Of a stretch of DNA of 64,000 bases, positions 53,097 through 63,095 are shown piece by piece. Below the pieces are notes generated by a model that worked only from the letters and a program-made list of their open reading frames with translations, was not told where the DNA came from and made no database searches. Origin of the DNA: Rhodobacter sp. (GTDB lineage: Bacteria; Pseudomonadota; Alphaproteobacteria; Rhodobacterales; Rhodobacteraceae). Made by a program: the position numbers and the translations under genes. The stretch's first letter is position 1. Each line of letters begins with the position of its first letter. The stretch covers positions 1 to 64,000 of the forward strand of contig JASJDP010000019.1 of NCBI GenBank assembly GCA_030065095.1, written 5' to 3'.

Positions 53097-54560
53097 ATGC
53101 TGAGACCGCCTCCGATCCCATCCCGACACGAAGCCATGCGCATTGCCGGCCGCAAGTCCGACACCAAGGACCGCATCGAGGTGCGCTATCCCTACACCGA
53201 CGAGGTGATCGGATCGGTTCCGGCGGGCACGGCGGAACATGTGCGCGAGGCGTTCGATACCGCTGCGGCATACAAGCCCGAACTCACCCGCCACGAACGG
53301 CAGCAAATCCTGCTGAACACCGCCAGGATTATCGATGCCCGCAAGGACAAGCTCGCCTGCATCATCACTGCCGAACTTGGCATCTCGATTACGGATGCGC
53401 TGTACGAATGCGGCCGCGCCTATGATGTTTTCACGCTGGCCGGGCAGATGTGCATCCACGATGATGGCGAGGTGTTTTCCTGCGATCTTACCCCCCACGG
53501 CAAGGCGCGGAAGATCTTCACCACGCGAGAGCCCCTGCGCGCGATCTCGGCGATCACGCCGTTCAACCATCCGCTCAACATGGTCGCGCACAAGATTGCG
53601 CCGTCGGTCGCGACCAACAACTGCATGGTGGTCAAACCGACCGAGCTGACGCCGCTGACGGCGATCTGGCTGGCGGATGCGTTGTACGAGGCGGGGCTGC
53701 CGCCGCAGATGCTGTCGGTCGTGACCGGATGGCCGGCAGATGTCGGCGACGAGATGGTGACCAACCCGCATATCGATCTGGTGACTTTCACGGGTGGCGT
53801 GCCGGTCGGCAAGATCATCGCCGCCAAGGCGGTCTACAAACGTCAGGTGCTGGAACTGGGCGGCAATGACCCGCTGATCATCTGCAACGACCTGTCCGAG
53901 ACCGAGCTTGCCAAGGCGGCCGATCTGGCTGTTGCCGGGGCAACAAAGAATTCCGGCCAGCGCTGCACCGCGGTCAAGCGCATCCTCTGCCAGGAAAGTG
54001 TCGCCGACCGCTTCGGCGCGCTGGTTCTTGAACGCGCCCGGGCGATCCGGTTCGGTGACCCGATGGATGCCGCCACCCAGCTTGGCACCGTGGTGCATGC
54101 GCAGGCGGCAGAGACCTTCGAGGCTCGCGTGCAGGCGGCCGAAGCGCAAGGCGCCGAGATTCTGTATCATCCGGGCCGTGCAGGCGCGCTGCTACCACCG
54201 ATCGTCGTCGACCATGTCGATCCGAAATGCGAGTTGGTGATGGAGGAGACTTTTGGCCCCGTTATCCCAATAATCCGCGTTCCGGAAGACGATGCGCAGG
54301 TGATGGACATTTCGAACGGCACGGCATTCGGCCTGTCCGCCGGGGTCTGCACCAATGATTTCCATCGCATGCAGTCCTATATCGCCGGGCTTGAGGTCGG
54401 CACGGTGAATATCTGGGAGGTGCCCGGCTACCGGATTGAAATGTCGCCCTTCGGCGGCATCAAGGACAGCGGCAACGGCTATAAGGAAGGCGTGATCGAG
54501 GCGATGAAAAGCTTTACCAACGTCAAGACCTTCTCACTGCCCTGGCTCGGCGGGACCTGA
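53097..54560 (+). CDS. phnY: Phosphonoacetaldehyde dehydrogenase
   Basis: A 487-residue NAD-dependent aldehyde dehydrogenase oxidising phosphonoacetaldehyde to phosphonoacetate. The catalytic Cys290 (NSGQRCT), the general base Glu253 (LELGGNDP), Asn157 (TPFNHP) and cofactor Lys180 (VVKPTE) are in place. A start at 53136 (MRIAGRK) would drop 13 residues. It is the last gene of the operon and supplies the substrate of PhnA, so the cluster turns 2-aminoethylphosphonate into phosphate plus acetate. No transporter gene is present. Confidence 0.93.
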   Translation: MLRPPPIPSRHEAMRIAGRKSDTKDRIEVRYPYTDEVIGSVPAGTAEHVREAFDTAAAYKPELTRHERQQILLNTARIIDARKDKLACIITAELGISITDALYECGRAYDVFTLAGQMCIHDDGEVFSCDLTPHGKARKIFTTREPLRAISAITPFNHPLNMVAHKIAPSVATNNCMVVKPTELTPLTAIWLADALYEAGLPPQMLSVVTGWPADVGDEMVTNPHIDLVTFTGGVPVGKIIAAKAVYKRQVLELGGNDPLIICNDLSETELAKAADLAVAGATKNSGQRCTAVKRILCQESVADRFGALVLERARAIRFGDPMDAATQLGTVVHAQAAETFEARVQAAEAQGAEILYHPGRAGALLPPIVVDHVDPKCELVMEETFGPVIPIIRVPEDDAQVMDISNGTAFGLSAGVCTNDFHRMQSYIAGLEVGTVNIWEVPGYRIEMSPFGGIKDSGNGYKEGVIEAMKSFTNVKTFSLPWLGGT

Positions 54561-54693
54561 GGCAGGGGCAGAGGCGAACCGGTTGGCGTTGAGCCGCCGG
54601 CGCGTCGACCGGGGGCCACGAATCGGCGTTGTCGGGCACAGAGCGCTTTTTGTGGACGGATCACGCCAGTCCCCACAGGAACAATGCGATTTT

Positions 54694-54714
54694 GGCGCCC
54701 GGATTCCGGGCGCC
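54694..54714 (+). terminator. Perfect 9-bp hairpin after phnY
   Basis: GGCGCCCGG (54694-54702) pairs with CCGGGCGCC (54706-54714) over a 3-nt loop. It lies about 130 bp after the phnY stop. A short T run precedes it on the plus strand rather than following it, so it is not a textbook terminator. Rho-dependent termination or an mRNA end-protecting structure is possible. Confidence 0.4.
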
Positions 54715-54869
54715 CCATGTTTCGCACTAAGTTATGCTAATGGTTCGGAGAATCGAGTTATCCACCTGTATTTCCACTGAGAATTCAGAAGCTTATCCCC
54801 AAGAAATTTTGATTCTGCTCTGATTTTGGCTTGCCTGATGACGGCCCCGTTGTCATCGTCCTGTTACCG

Positions 54870-55160
54870 GACGGGTTCTTCGGAACCAGGACGGGGCGCG
54901 AAGGCCAACGAAGCCGGAGCGGGACGCAAGGGTCCTTCGGGGCAGGCGCGGAACGTGAAGGGTTCAAAGGGTTTGAAGGTCTGAAAGAGCTCTTGCGAGC
55001 ATCGGACGGACCGGCAAAGCCCGAGGGCTGGAGCGGGTCGCAAAGGGGCTTGGCATCCGGCGTGGCTGGTGTTGCGAAAGGTCTTCGGATCCGGAGCAGC
55101 CGGGCTGCAAGGGGGTTGAGACCTAAAGCGGCAGCGAAGGTTCTTCGGAGCCGGAGCAAA
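54870..55160. repeat. Degenerate 'CTTCGGANCCGGAGC' repeats
   Basis: Variants of GGTTCTTCGGAACCAGGAC (54875-54892), GGTCTTCGGATCCGGAGC (55080-55097) and GGTTCTTCGGAGCCGGAGC (55139-55157) recur, interleaved with a second unit type, GCCGGAGCGGGACGCAAGGG (54913-54932) and GGCTGGAGCGGGTCGCAAAGGGG (55026-55048). Each contains a small dyad (TTCGGA/TCCGGAG). Spacing is irregular, so this is not a CRISPR array. It could be decayed repetitive coding DNA or an intergenic repeat family. Confidence 0.45.
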
Positions 55161-55539
55161 ATGAGCAGGGGCGCCTTCGGGCGAACCGGTTCAGGAAGGC
55201 GTCAGGATGTGCCGCAAGGCACGATGCGAGGACCGCGTCTGAGCACCTGGCGCCTTTTCCTGTTTTTCATTGGATAGCATGTGTTCTTCGCCTATGGCCC
55301 GCGAATGAAAACGGGGCCCGTCAGCCATTGGCAACCGGACCCCGCCGTCAGCGTCAGCTGATGCATTACCGCGTCTATGCACCTGTGTGCGCACCAATAC
55401 CGGGCATTTCCGGCGAAATCAACCATATGTCGCGTAGAACCCGTGTGAAAACCCGACATATCGAAACTTTGCCCAAATCTAGGTGCCGTATGGATGGTGC
55501 TGCCGGATGGTTGTGACCTATCGGCTTCGGTGCCCGGCG

Positions 55540-57036
55540 TCAGCGCCGGAGCTTCGGCCCCTCGGGTGTGATCATCCAGTCCGACAATCCCCGGTCAGCA
55601 TGGCGCATCCGGTGATCCAGAAGCCGGCGTGTGAGGCGCAGCAAGGTTGCGGAATTGGCCGGGTCCTTGGAATGGTCCGCCGCCTGACGGTCGGTATCCG
55701 ACAGCAAAAGCGGCGGCAGACCGCCGTTGAAATGCACCAGCGTCCAAGCGCCCTCGCGCAGGATGGCAAGGTTGGCCTCCTCCACACTCAAGCCCAGCTT
55801 GGATTGCCACAGCGTCGGTACGACCGGGTTGCCGAAATCGAGCTCGGAATAACTGGCATCACGCCAACCCTCAGGTTCTTCACCCTGCAGGAATGGAATC
55901 AGTGAAGCGCCATCGGCGAAATGCGGAATTTCCAACCCCACGGCCTGCAGGATCGTCGGCAACAGGTCGACGCTTTCGGTCGGTGCGCTGACCCGCAGGC
56001 CCTGCCTGCCGCCCGGCATCCGGACGATCAGCGGCACGTGATAGGCTTCGGCGAACGGTGCACGCTTGCCCCAGCAATGCCGGTCGCCAAGCATTTCGCC
56101 GTGATCGCCGCATACGATCACAAGAGTGTCGTCCCACTGACCGCTGTGTTTCAGCCAATCCAGAATGCGGCCCAGATGGTGATCGACCTCGGTCGCCAGC
56201 CCGAAATAGAGCGCGCGCAATTGCTGCACAGTGTCGATATCGTCGCCAAGATCGGGAAAGCCGATCACAGTTTGGCGCGCATGATCCTTTTCCAGCAAGG
56301 GCCCGAAATAGGGGTGGCTCGCCGCCTCCTCCTCGCGGCTGAAAGGCCGGTGCGGAAGCGGCAGGCCGGCGGGGTCATACATTTCGTTGTAGGGTGCAGG
56401 GGCGACGAAGGGCGGGTGCGGGCGCAGGTAGGTAAGATGGGCACACCAGCGCTGGTCGCGGCGCACCGCCAGCGCGTTCAGGCAGCAATCGGTGAGGAAC
56501 GCAGTATCGCTGTCCTCGGCCCGATAGAAGGCGGGCGCGGCGATACGGTCACCGGCGGGAACCCAGATTTCCTGGCTTTGGGGAAGCCGATAACCCTTTG
56601 AATGCAGATATGCGAGCCAGGCGCGGTTTTCCTCCATCCGCATCTCGGTCACGACCTCGAAGCCCGGCATTTCCGTCTCGTAGGTGGCCAGAAGCGGATC
56701 CTTTGGCGGGTGTCGCCGGGGATCGCGAGTGGTGTCAGTATAGCCGAAAAGCAGCGGGTGATAGCCGCCCTTGCGCAACTCGCGCGCAAGATTTGGTGTG
56801 TCGTGCGCCAGCGGCGCGCCGTTCCGGACCGACCTATGGTTCATCGCGTAGCGCCCTGTCAGCATGCTGGTGCGCGACGGGCCGCAGGGATTGGCGACCG
56901 AGACATGGTTGGTAAAGCTGACCGCCTCGTCCATCAGCCGCCGCAGGTTCGGCAACTCGATGTGGTCCGCCAATCGCCCGAAAAGCAGATCGGCTCTGAT
57001 CTGGTCGATGACGACGAAGAGGACCTTGGGTAACAT
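55540..57036 (-). CDS. Formylglycine-dependent sulfatase / phosphonate monoester hydrolase
   Basis: A 498-residue alkaline-phosphatase-superfamily hydrolase. Asp11 (VVIDQIRAD), the sulfatase signature NPCGPSR (Cys51 to be converted to formylglycine), His207 (RPHPPF), Asp311/His312 (CGDHGEMLG) and Lys324 (WGKRAPF) make a complete site. The layout (EVDHHLGRILDWLKHSGQWD, then DTLVIV...) is like phosphonate monoester hydrolases of Rhizobium and Ruegeria. Placed next to phnWAY, it could free phosphonates from their esters, but sulfatase activity on sulfated glycans is equally possible from sequence. Confidence 0.83.
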   Translation of the reverse strand: MLPKVLFVVIDQIRADLLFGRLADHIELPNLRRLMDEAVSFTNHVSVANPCGPSRTSMLTGRYAMNHRSVRNGAPLAHDTPNLARELRKGGYHPLLFGYTDTTRDPRRHPPKDPLLATYETEMPGFEVVTEMRMEENRAWLAYLHSKGYRLPQSQEIWVPAGDRIAAPAFYRAEDSDTAFLTDCCLNALAVRRDQRWCAHLTYLRPHPPFVAPAPYNEMYDPAGLPLPHRPFSREEEAASHPYFGPLLEKDHARQTVIGFPDLGDDIDTVQQLRALYFGLATEVDHHLGRILDWLKHSGQWDDTLVIVCGDHGEMLGDRHCWGKRAPFAEAYHVPLIVRMPGGRQGLRVSAPTESVDLLPTILQAVGLEIPHFADGASLIPFLQGEEPEGWRDASYSELDFGNPVVPTLWQSKLGLSVEEANLAILREGAWTLVHFNGGLPPLLLSDTDRQAADHSKDPANSATLLRLTRRLLDHRMRHADRGLSDWMITPEGPKLRR

Positions 57037-58036
57037 GACCTTGCCCTTCTTTTGGCGGCGCGTCCGGCCTCGAAAAGCACGGGCGGCACATACCCCCGTT
57101 GCCTGCCGTGGCTGCCATAATGGCTAGTGCTGCCGCCTTAGGATATCAAAACGCCATGATGGTCAATTCACCGCAGCATGCTGCCATGGCAGGTCGGAGG
57201 TCGACGAATCCGGCAAAACTGTGGCGGGCCGATTCTGTGACGGCAGATTGAAACGTTCCACGATTGACGACAAACCGTACAACTGGGCCGGTTTGTCGAT
57301 GGAATCCCGAATACGCATCTGCAGATAATGGCATAATTTGGGCAACGGCCGGGACAGTCGATTTCAGCGCTGTTTGCGAAACAATCGCCCCAGCGCCGTC
57401 AGATATCTGGCCTTATTTGGTAGCCTGCGGACGGCAATCCACAATTGAAGCCCTCGATCAATGAAACAAGCGAAACAATTATGGCCCGGGACCAGCGCAG
57501 ATTGTGGCGGAAAGGGGGCGGTTTCAAAGCCAAAATTGGTGTGCCTGGTAACCGAAGTCCTAACAAAGCGTTTTTCTAAAATGCGAAACTCCGCATACTC
57601 ATCTGTGTTTGGTGGGGGTGTCGCATCGACAGCGGCATGGTTCAGACGAATGCGGACAGGCGGCGCCTGTCCGTGGTGGCACGCTCCGGGTGACCGGAAG
57701 CATGCCGCGGTAGGGTTGATTTCGGTCCGTGGGGGCGGGCGCGTATTGGCCTGAACCTGAACCATCCGCGGTCGGTGCCAAGGACGTCAAGGGTCTGGTG
57801 AGCGGATGCGCTCTCCGACCGAAATGCGACCCTGGGCGTTCGGGTGTGGAGACGGTGATGAGAATGAATTGCGAAACCAAAGCCGGACCAAGCGCGGCGA
57901 TCGAACCAGTGGCTTGGACTGAACCGTTTTCACGTCATGCGCCGCGTACGCACGCAATGCCGGCGCGCCGTTATGTCAACTTTGCTGCTGACCGCCGCTC
58001 GGCGCGTTCTGGGCTAGCGAAATAAGGATCGCCACA
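57037..58036. other. 1-kb intergenic region, no gene recognised
   Basis: Divergent space between the sulfatase-like gene and the large Hint/RTX gene. The part from about 57130 to 57620 is poorer in G+C than its surroundings. Several short frames are open, but none has both a believable start and a recognisable product. No tRNA or terminator was seen. It must hold the promoters of both flanking genes. Confidence 0.5.
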
Positions 58037-61000
58037 ATGTCGAACTTTGACCCGAACTCCGTAAACAACCTCGTCGGCCTCTGGGACTTCATCGCAGGCA
58101 ACGAGACGGCTGATACCGGTCTTGACGATGGTATCGCACAGAACGGCCATTTCGAGGGCAACGCCTTCGCATCCGGCGACCGCGCGCATTTCGATGGCCA
58201 TGGCGACTTTTTCGATGTGAGCGGCGACGACAACGCCTTTGACCTGTCGAAAGGGACGATCGAGGTCCAGTTCACCCAAGACGCCCAGGTCGGTACCAGC
58301 CCGGACACCCTGGTGAACCGCGGCGAATATGACGACAAGTCCGACGAGGGCTATCTGAATATCGCCGTCACTGCGCACGGGCAGGTTCAGGTCAAGCACT
58401 ACGCCAACGGCCAGAACGAGACGATCCAAACCTCGACGAATTTCTTCGCCCCCGGCGATCTGGTGAACGTCAAGTACAGCTGGGACGCCGCGACCGGCAT
58501 CACGCTGGAGGTCGAGAACATAACGACCGGCGCGACCGAGACCGTCACGTCGGGCCAGACCGGCCTGTCCCTTGATATCGGCGACAACGACGACGAGAAC
58601 TTCACCTTCGGCGCCCGCGAAAAGGACGATGGTGAATACGACCGCTACTTCGACGGCAAAATCGACTATGTGGCGATCTACGAATCGGCCGTGCCCGATC
58701 CGCAGCCCGACGGCGCCGTCGACGGCGAGGCGTTCGGCGAGGTGATGGAGCTTGGCTACGACGACTCCAACGCACCCACCGATCAGGGTGGTGATCTGAT
58801 CACCGACGACGCCGACCTGATCTTCGGCAACGGCGGCGACGACACGATCAACGGCGCCATGGGCGACGACACGATCTATGGCGACAGCGGCACCGACGGT
58901 CCCGTGACCCGCGAGATCTTCGAATGGTCCGAGGGACCGGGCTTTGCCAATGACGCCGACGCGCCGGACTTCACCCATAATACCGGATCGGTGAACATTA
59001 CGTTCACGACCGTTGCCGAAAGCTCTGGCGTCGATACGCAATACGAAACCAGCCTGCAGAACACGGACGACCTGGATGCGGCTGTTGGCGAGCGGTCGTC
59101 GCTGGAATCGGTTCTGAACGGCGACAGCAATTCGGCCACCTACCGCTGGGAGTCGGATCAGCCGATCGAGAATGTCGAATTCCGCATCAACGACATCGAC
59201 GGCGACGGCCGGGTCTATGTCCGCGCCTATGACGAATTCGGCAACCCGGTCGAGGTGCAGCTGTCCGATGCCGGGTCCGGCCTGGCGCTGTCGAACACCG
59301 ATGGCGTGGCTGGCAACGACACCGCGACCAGCATCGACAACAACTACACCGACGACAACAATGCCGAGCATTCGGTTCTGGTCAACATCGCGGGCCCGGT
59401 CAGCCGGTTCGAAATCGTCCACAACCAGGACGGCGGGAACAACACCGGCATCAACGTTACCGATATTGCCTTCGATGCGAATGTTGCCTTTGGCGATCCC
59501 GGCAACGACGAGATCGAGGGTGACAAGGGCGACGACCTGATCTTTGGCGAGGCGGGCGACGACACCCTGGACGGCGGCGAAGGCGACGACACCTCGGACG
59601 GCGGCGACGGCGACGATGTGATCACCTTCGGCTCGCGCGACGAGGCGGATGGCGACGTCGTCATCGGCGGCAACGGGCCGGACGAGGATACCGACAACGA
59701 CACATTGGATCTGCGTGGCCTGGGCCGCGTCGAGATCATCGAGTCGGCCGACGGCACCGACAACGGGGCCACCAAGGGTACCGTGAACTTCCTCGATGCC
59801 GGCGGCAACGTCACGGGTTCGCTGGAATTCTCGCAGATCGAAACCATCCTGACCGATCCGCAGAACGAGGATCCGACGGCGAACGACGACAATATCCCGA
59901 CCGACGAGGATACGCCTGTCACCTTCGATCCGACGGCGAATGACACCGACCCGGACGGCGACCCGCTGGACGTGACCGACATCACCGATCCGGCGAACGG
60001 CACGATCACCGACAACGGCGACGGCACGTTCACCTACACGCCGGATGAGAACTTCAACGGTACCGACACGGTCACCTACACCATCGATGACGGCAACGGC
60101 GGCACCGATACGGGGACCATCACCTTCAACGTGGCGCCGGTGAACGACGATCCGGTGGCCGAGGATGACAACCAGACGACCGATCAGGGCATGCCGGTGG
60201 TTGTGGCCGTGCTGGCAAACGACAGCGACGTCGACGGCGATCCGCTGGAGATCGACAGCTTCACCCAGCCGCCGAACGGCACGGTGACCGACAATGGCGA
60301 CGGCACGCTGACCTATACGCCGGATCCGGCCTTCGTGGGGACCGACACGTTCGAATACACCGTGTCGGACGGCAATGGCGGCACCGACACCGCGACGGTC
60401 GATGTAAAGGTCAACGACGTGATCGGGCCGGTCGACGGTCTCGACAGCGGCGAGTTGATGGAGCCCGGCTATACCGACCTGCAGGGCGATCAGATCGACG
60501 GCTTCGACGGCGATGACGACACGATCTTCGGCAATGGCGGCGACGACACGATCGACAGTGGCCTTGGCAACGACACCGTCGACGGCGGCGGTGGCGACGA
60601 CCGCTTCGTCCTGACCGACAATGTGGATCGGGATTTCATAATCGGCGGTGAAACCGACGAGGACGATGGCGGGGACATCCTGGATTCGTCGGACATCGAA
60701 GAGGGCGTCTACGTCCAGTTCATCGCGCCCGAGGAAGGCTTCATCGACGACTTCAGCGGCCCAACCTCGGTGACAGATTTCGTAGAGATCGAGCGCGTCA
60801 TCACCGGCGAAGGAGATGACACGGTCATCGGCAGCGATGGCAACGAATATGTCGAAACCCAGGGCGGCGACGATATCATGATCGGCGACGGCGGCGACGA
60901 TACGCTGATTTCCGGCGACGGGCTCGACACGATCGACGGCGGCGAGGGCAACGACAGCCTTGTTGGCGGCGACGAAGCCGACACCATCACGGGCGGCGCG

Positions 61001-62566
61001 GGCGACGACACCATCGAGGGCCTTCGCGGCAGCGACGAACTCGACGGCGGCGCGGGCGACGACTCGATCCTCGGCGGCAACGACGACGACACCATCACCG
61101 GCGGCGACGGCAGCGACTTTGTCGACGGAGGCAATGGCAACAACGTGATCGACACCTCGGGCGGCGGCGCGACCCCGCTTCCGGATCTCGGCTATCCGGG
61201 TCTGTTCCCCGGCGATGTGGCGTTCAACGGCCCCGGCGCCGACATGAACGACCTCGACACGGTGATCTCGGGCTCCGGCGACGACACGATCTCGACCGGT
61301 GACGATGCCGACTTGATCAACGCCGGGTCTGGCGACAACGTGATCGACGGCGGGATCGATGACGACACCATCACCTCGACCTTCGGCGATGACCTGATCA
61401 TCGGTGGCGAAGGGTCCGACTCGATCAGCTCGGGCGCGGGCAACGACACCATCTACGGCGGCCTCGACCCGGCCTTCCCGGACGAGTTGAACATCACCGA
61501 CGAAGATACGGGCGGCCTCAGCCCCGACCTCGTTCCGGATAACGGCAAGGATTATATCGAGGCCGGCGCCGGCGAAGACCTGATCTTTGGCCAGGATGAC
61601 GACGACACCATCTTTGGCGGCGGCGGGGCCGACACCATCGACGGCGGCATCGACGACGACCTGATCTACGGCGGCGCACTGAAGGATGACATCACCGGCG
61701 GCCAAGGCGCCGACACGCTGTTCGGCGAGGCCGACCGCGACGAGTTCTTCATCGACACCCGCGAAGACGGCTTTGGCGACGTGATCGACGGTGGCACCAC
61801 CGGCAACGACGTCGACACGCTGGACCTGCGGGGTCTTGGAAAGCTGGAGGTGGTCAACGAAACGGTGGACGCCGACGGCGACTCGACCTCGGGCACGGTG
61901 AACTTCCTTGCCGCCGACGGCGTTACCGTCGAAGGCAGCCTGGACTTCGCCGAGATCGAGCGGCTGATCATCTGCTTCACTCCGGGCGTGGCTATCGCCA
62001 CCCCGCGCGGTGAGATTGCGGTTGAGGATCTCAAGGCCGGCGACCGGGTCATCACCCGCGATGACGGTGTGCAGGAGATCCGCTGGATCGGTGCGACCAA
62101 GGTCTCGACCCTAGGCCTGCAGGCCGATCCGTCCTTGCGCCCGGTGCTGATCCGCAAGGGTGCGTTGGGCAACGGCCTGCCGGAACGGGACATGATGGTC
62201 TCTCCCAACCACCGGATGCTGATGGCCAACGAGCACACGCATGTTCTGTTCGACGAGCGCGAGGTTCTGGTCGCCGCCAAGCATCTGGTCGGCCAGCCAG
62301 GGATCGAGCGGGCCGATGTGCCGGGCACCGAGTACATTCACCTGATGTTCGACCGGCACGAAGTGATCCTGGGCGACGGTGCGTGGACCGAAAGCTTCCA
62401 CCCCGGCGACTACTCGCTCAAGGGCATCGACCAGGAACAGCGCGACGAGATCTACAAGCTGTTCCCGAAACTGATGAACGTCGATGGGCTACGGAACTAT
62501 GGTGCGGCCCGGCATTCGCTGAAGGCCTACGAAGCCAAGATGTTGCGCGACGGTCTGGTGATCTAA
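58037..62566 (+). CDS. LamG / cadherin-like / RTX exoprotein with C-terminal Hint domain
   Basis: A 1509-residue acidic exoprotein. Residues ~1-215 form a LamG (concanavalin-like) domain (LVGLWDFIAGNETADTG). RTX nonapeptide blocks follow (~255-285, ~490-530), then a unique insert. Two cadherin/tandem-95-like modules, each ending in YTPD...GTDTxxYT, lie at ~615-790, and RTX blocks (GGxGxDxI/L) at ~820-1260. The C-terminus is a Hint domain starting at Cys1313 (CFTPGVAIATPRGEIAVEDL) with VSPNHRMLMANEH and LMFDRHEVILGDGAWTESF. The RTX blocks bind Ca2+ outside the cell. The Hint domain follows the last RTX block and may cleave or attach the protein. No type I secretion genes lie nearby. Confidence 0.87.
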   Translation: MSNFDPNSVNNLVGLWDFIAGNETADTGLDDGIAQNGHFEGNAFASGDRAHFDGHGDFFDVSGDDNAFDLSKGTIEVQFTQDAQVGTSPDTLVNRGEYDDKSDEGYLNIAVTAHGQVQVKHYANGQNETIQTSTNFFAPGDLVNVKYSWDAATGITLEVENITTGATETVTSGQTGLSLDIGDNDDENFTFGAREKDDGEYDRYFDGKIDYVAIYESAVPDPQPDGAVDGEAFGEVMELGYDDSNAPTDQGGDLITDDADLIFGNGGDDTINGAMGDDTIYGDSGTDGPVTREIFEWSEGPGFANDADAPDFTHNTGSVNITFTTVAESSGVDTQYETSLQNTDDLDAAVGERSSLESVLNGDSNSATYRWESDQPIENVEFRINDIDGDGRVYVRAYDEFGNPVEVQLSDAGSGLALSNTDGVAGNDTATSIDNNYTDDNNAEHSVLVNIAGPVSRFEIVHNQDGGNNTGINVTDIAFDANVAFGDPGNDEIEGDKGDDLIFGEAGDDTLDGGEGDDTSDGGDGDDVITFGSRDEADGDVVIGGNGPDEDTDNDTLDLRGLGRVEIIESADGTDNGATKGTVNFLDAGGNVTGSLEFSQIETILTDPQNEDPTANDDNIPTDEDTPVTFDPTANDTDPDGDPLDVTDITDPANGTITDNGDGTFTYTPDENFNGTDTVTYTIDDGNGGTDTGTITFNVAPVNDDPVAEDDNQTTDQGMPVVVAVLANDSDVDGDPLEIDSFTQPPNGTVTDNGDGTLTYTPDPAFVGTDTFEYTVSDGNGGTDTATVDVKVNDVIGPVDGLDSGELMEPGYTDLQGDQIDGFDGDDDTIFGNGGDDTIDSGLGNDTVDGGGGDDRFVLTDNVDRDFIIGGETDEDDGGDILDSSDIEEGVYVQFIAPEEGFIDDFSGPTSVTDFVEIERVITGEGDDTVIGSDGNEYVETQGGDDIMIGDGGDDTLISGDGLDTIDGGEGNDSLVGGDEADTITGGAGDDTIEGLRGSDELDGGAGDDSILGGNDDDTITGGDGSDFVDGGNGNNVIDTSGGGATPLPDLGYPGLFPGDVAFNGPGADMNDLDTVISGSGDDTISTGDDADLINAGSGDNVIDGGIDDDTITSTFGDDLIIGGEGSDSISSGAGNDTIYGGLDPAFPDELNITDEDTGGLSPDLVPDNGKDYIEAGAGEDLIFGQDDDDTIFGGGGADTIDGGIDDDLIYGGALKDDITGGQGADTLFGEADRDEFFIDTREDGFGDVIDGGTTGNDVDTLDLRGLGKLEVVNETVDADGDSTSGTVNFLAADGVTVEGSLDFAEIERLIICFTPGVAIATPRGEIAVEDLKAGDRVITRDDGVQEIRWIGATKVSTLGLQADPSLRPVLIRKGALGNGLPERDMMVSPNHRMLMANEHTHVLFDEREVLVAAKHLVGQPGIERADVPGTEYIHLMFDRHEVILGDGAWTESFHPGDYSLKGIDQEQRDEIYKLFPKLMNVDGLRNYGAARHSLKAYEAKMLRDGLVI

Positions 62567-62610
62567 CCACCGGCCGAGTAACAAGTAATCTGGGTGGGGC
62601 ACCCAAAAGG

Positions 62611-62640
62611 CGCCGGGGCCGCAAGGCTCCGGCGTTCTGC
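62611..62640 (+). terminator. Terminator hairpin after the Hint/RTX gene
   Basis: CGCCGGGGCC (62611-62620) pairs with GGCTCCGGCG (62625-62634) around a GCAA tetraloop, with one G-U pair. A short TTCTGC tail follows. It is 45 bp after the stop and is the clearest terminator in the window. Confidence 0.7.
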
Positions 62641-62783
62641 ACTGCGGCACCTGAGGGTATTTGCCGAAACCTTTCCGAATGGCATCCGCTATGTGGATCA
62701 GACTCGCAATCGGCCTTCACGAGACCCGATCGCTTGACCGATAACGGCGACCGAAGACCTATTGCAGCGGACGATGCCGAGAC

Positions 62784-63095
62784 TCAGTGCGTCCAGGCCC
62801 CACGCCGGTCGGTTGCGAAATTCTCGCCATACCCCCGCGCCCGGATGTTCGGCTTGCGCTTCTTCGGTTCGAACACCAGTGCCTCGATGCCGTGTTCCTC
62901 GGCATAGTCCAATGCCGCCTCTTTGCTGTCGAATCGCAGCCGCACCTGCGCCTGCGTGTCCGAAGACGAGGTCCAGCCCATCAGCGGATCGACTTCGCGT
63001 GCGCTGTCGGGCGCGAATTCCAGCACCCAGTGCTTGGTTTTGGCAGTCCCCGACGACATCGCCGTCCGGGCGGGTTGATAGATGCGCGCGGGCAT
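62784..63095 (-). CDS. NDUFS4-like complex I accessory subunit (ETC_C1 family)
   Basis: A 103-residue protein homologous to the 18-kDa (NDUFS4) subunit of respiratory complex I. The segments [40 protein letters not shown] and [16 protein letters not shown], followed by [18 protein letters not shown], match it. In alphaproteobacteria this protein is a true nuo accessory subunit encoded apart from the nuo operon, as here. ATG at 63095 has a GGAG box about 9 bp upstream; a TTG two codons earlier was rejected. Confidence 0.88.
   Translation of the reverse strand: MPARIYQPARTAMSSGTAKTKHWVLEFAPDSAREVDPLMGWTSSSDTQAQVRLRFDSKEAALDYAEEHGIEALVFEPKKRKPNIRARGYGENFATDRRGAWTH

Larger units (their letters stand above)
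54561..55539. other. Long intergenic region with imperfect repeats
   Basis: Nearly 1 kb between phnY and the convergent sulfatase-like gene. A perfect hairpin lies at 54694-54714, and degenerate repeats at 54870-55160 are listed separately. One plus-strand frame (54831-55277) is open but its product is low-complexity (Gly/Arg/Ser-rich), so I do not call it a gene. The remainder shows nothing I can name. Confidence 0.5.

Noticed and set aside
54831-55277. Plus-strand 148-codon frame
   Set aside because: Low-complexity product over the repeat region, no ribosome-binding site of note and no family likeness.
57461-57754. 97-codon frame in the gap before the Hint/RTX gene
   Set aside because: No start signal, no recognisable product and inconsistent codon use.
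57971-61705. Very long open frame on the minus strand opposite the Hint/RTX gene (about 1240 codons)
   Set aside because: Antisense reading of GC-rich RTX repeats; the product is a Val/Ala/Asp-rich repeat with no domain, while the plus strand has clear LamG, RTX and Hint motifs.
58800-61750. Regular short repeats that could look like a CRISPR or tandem repeat array
   Set aside because: They are GGxGxDxxx-coding RTX repeats in frame with the exoprotein.
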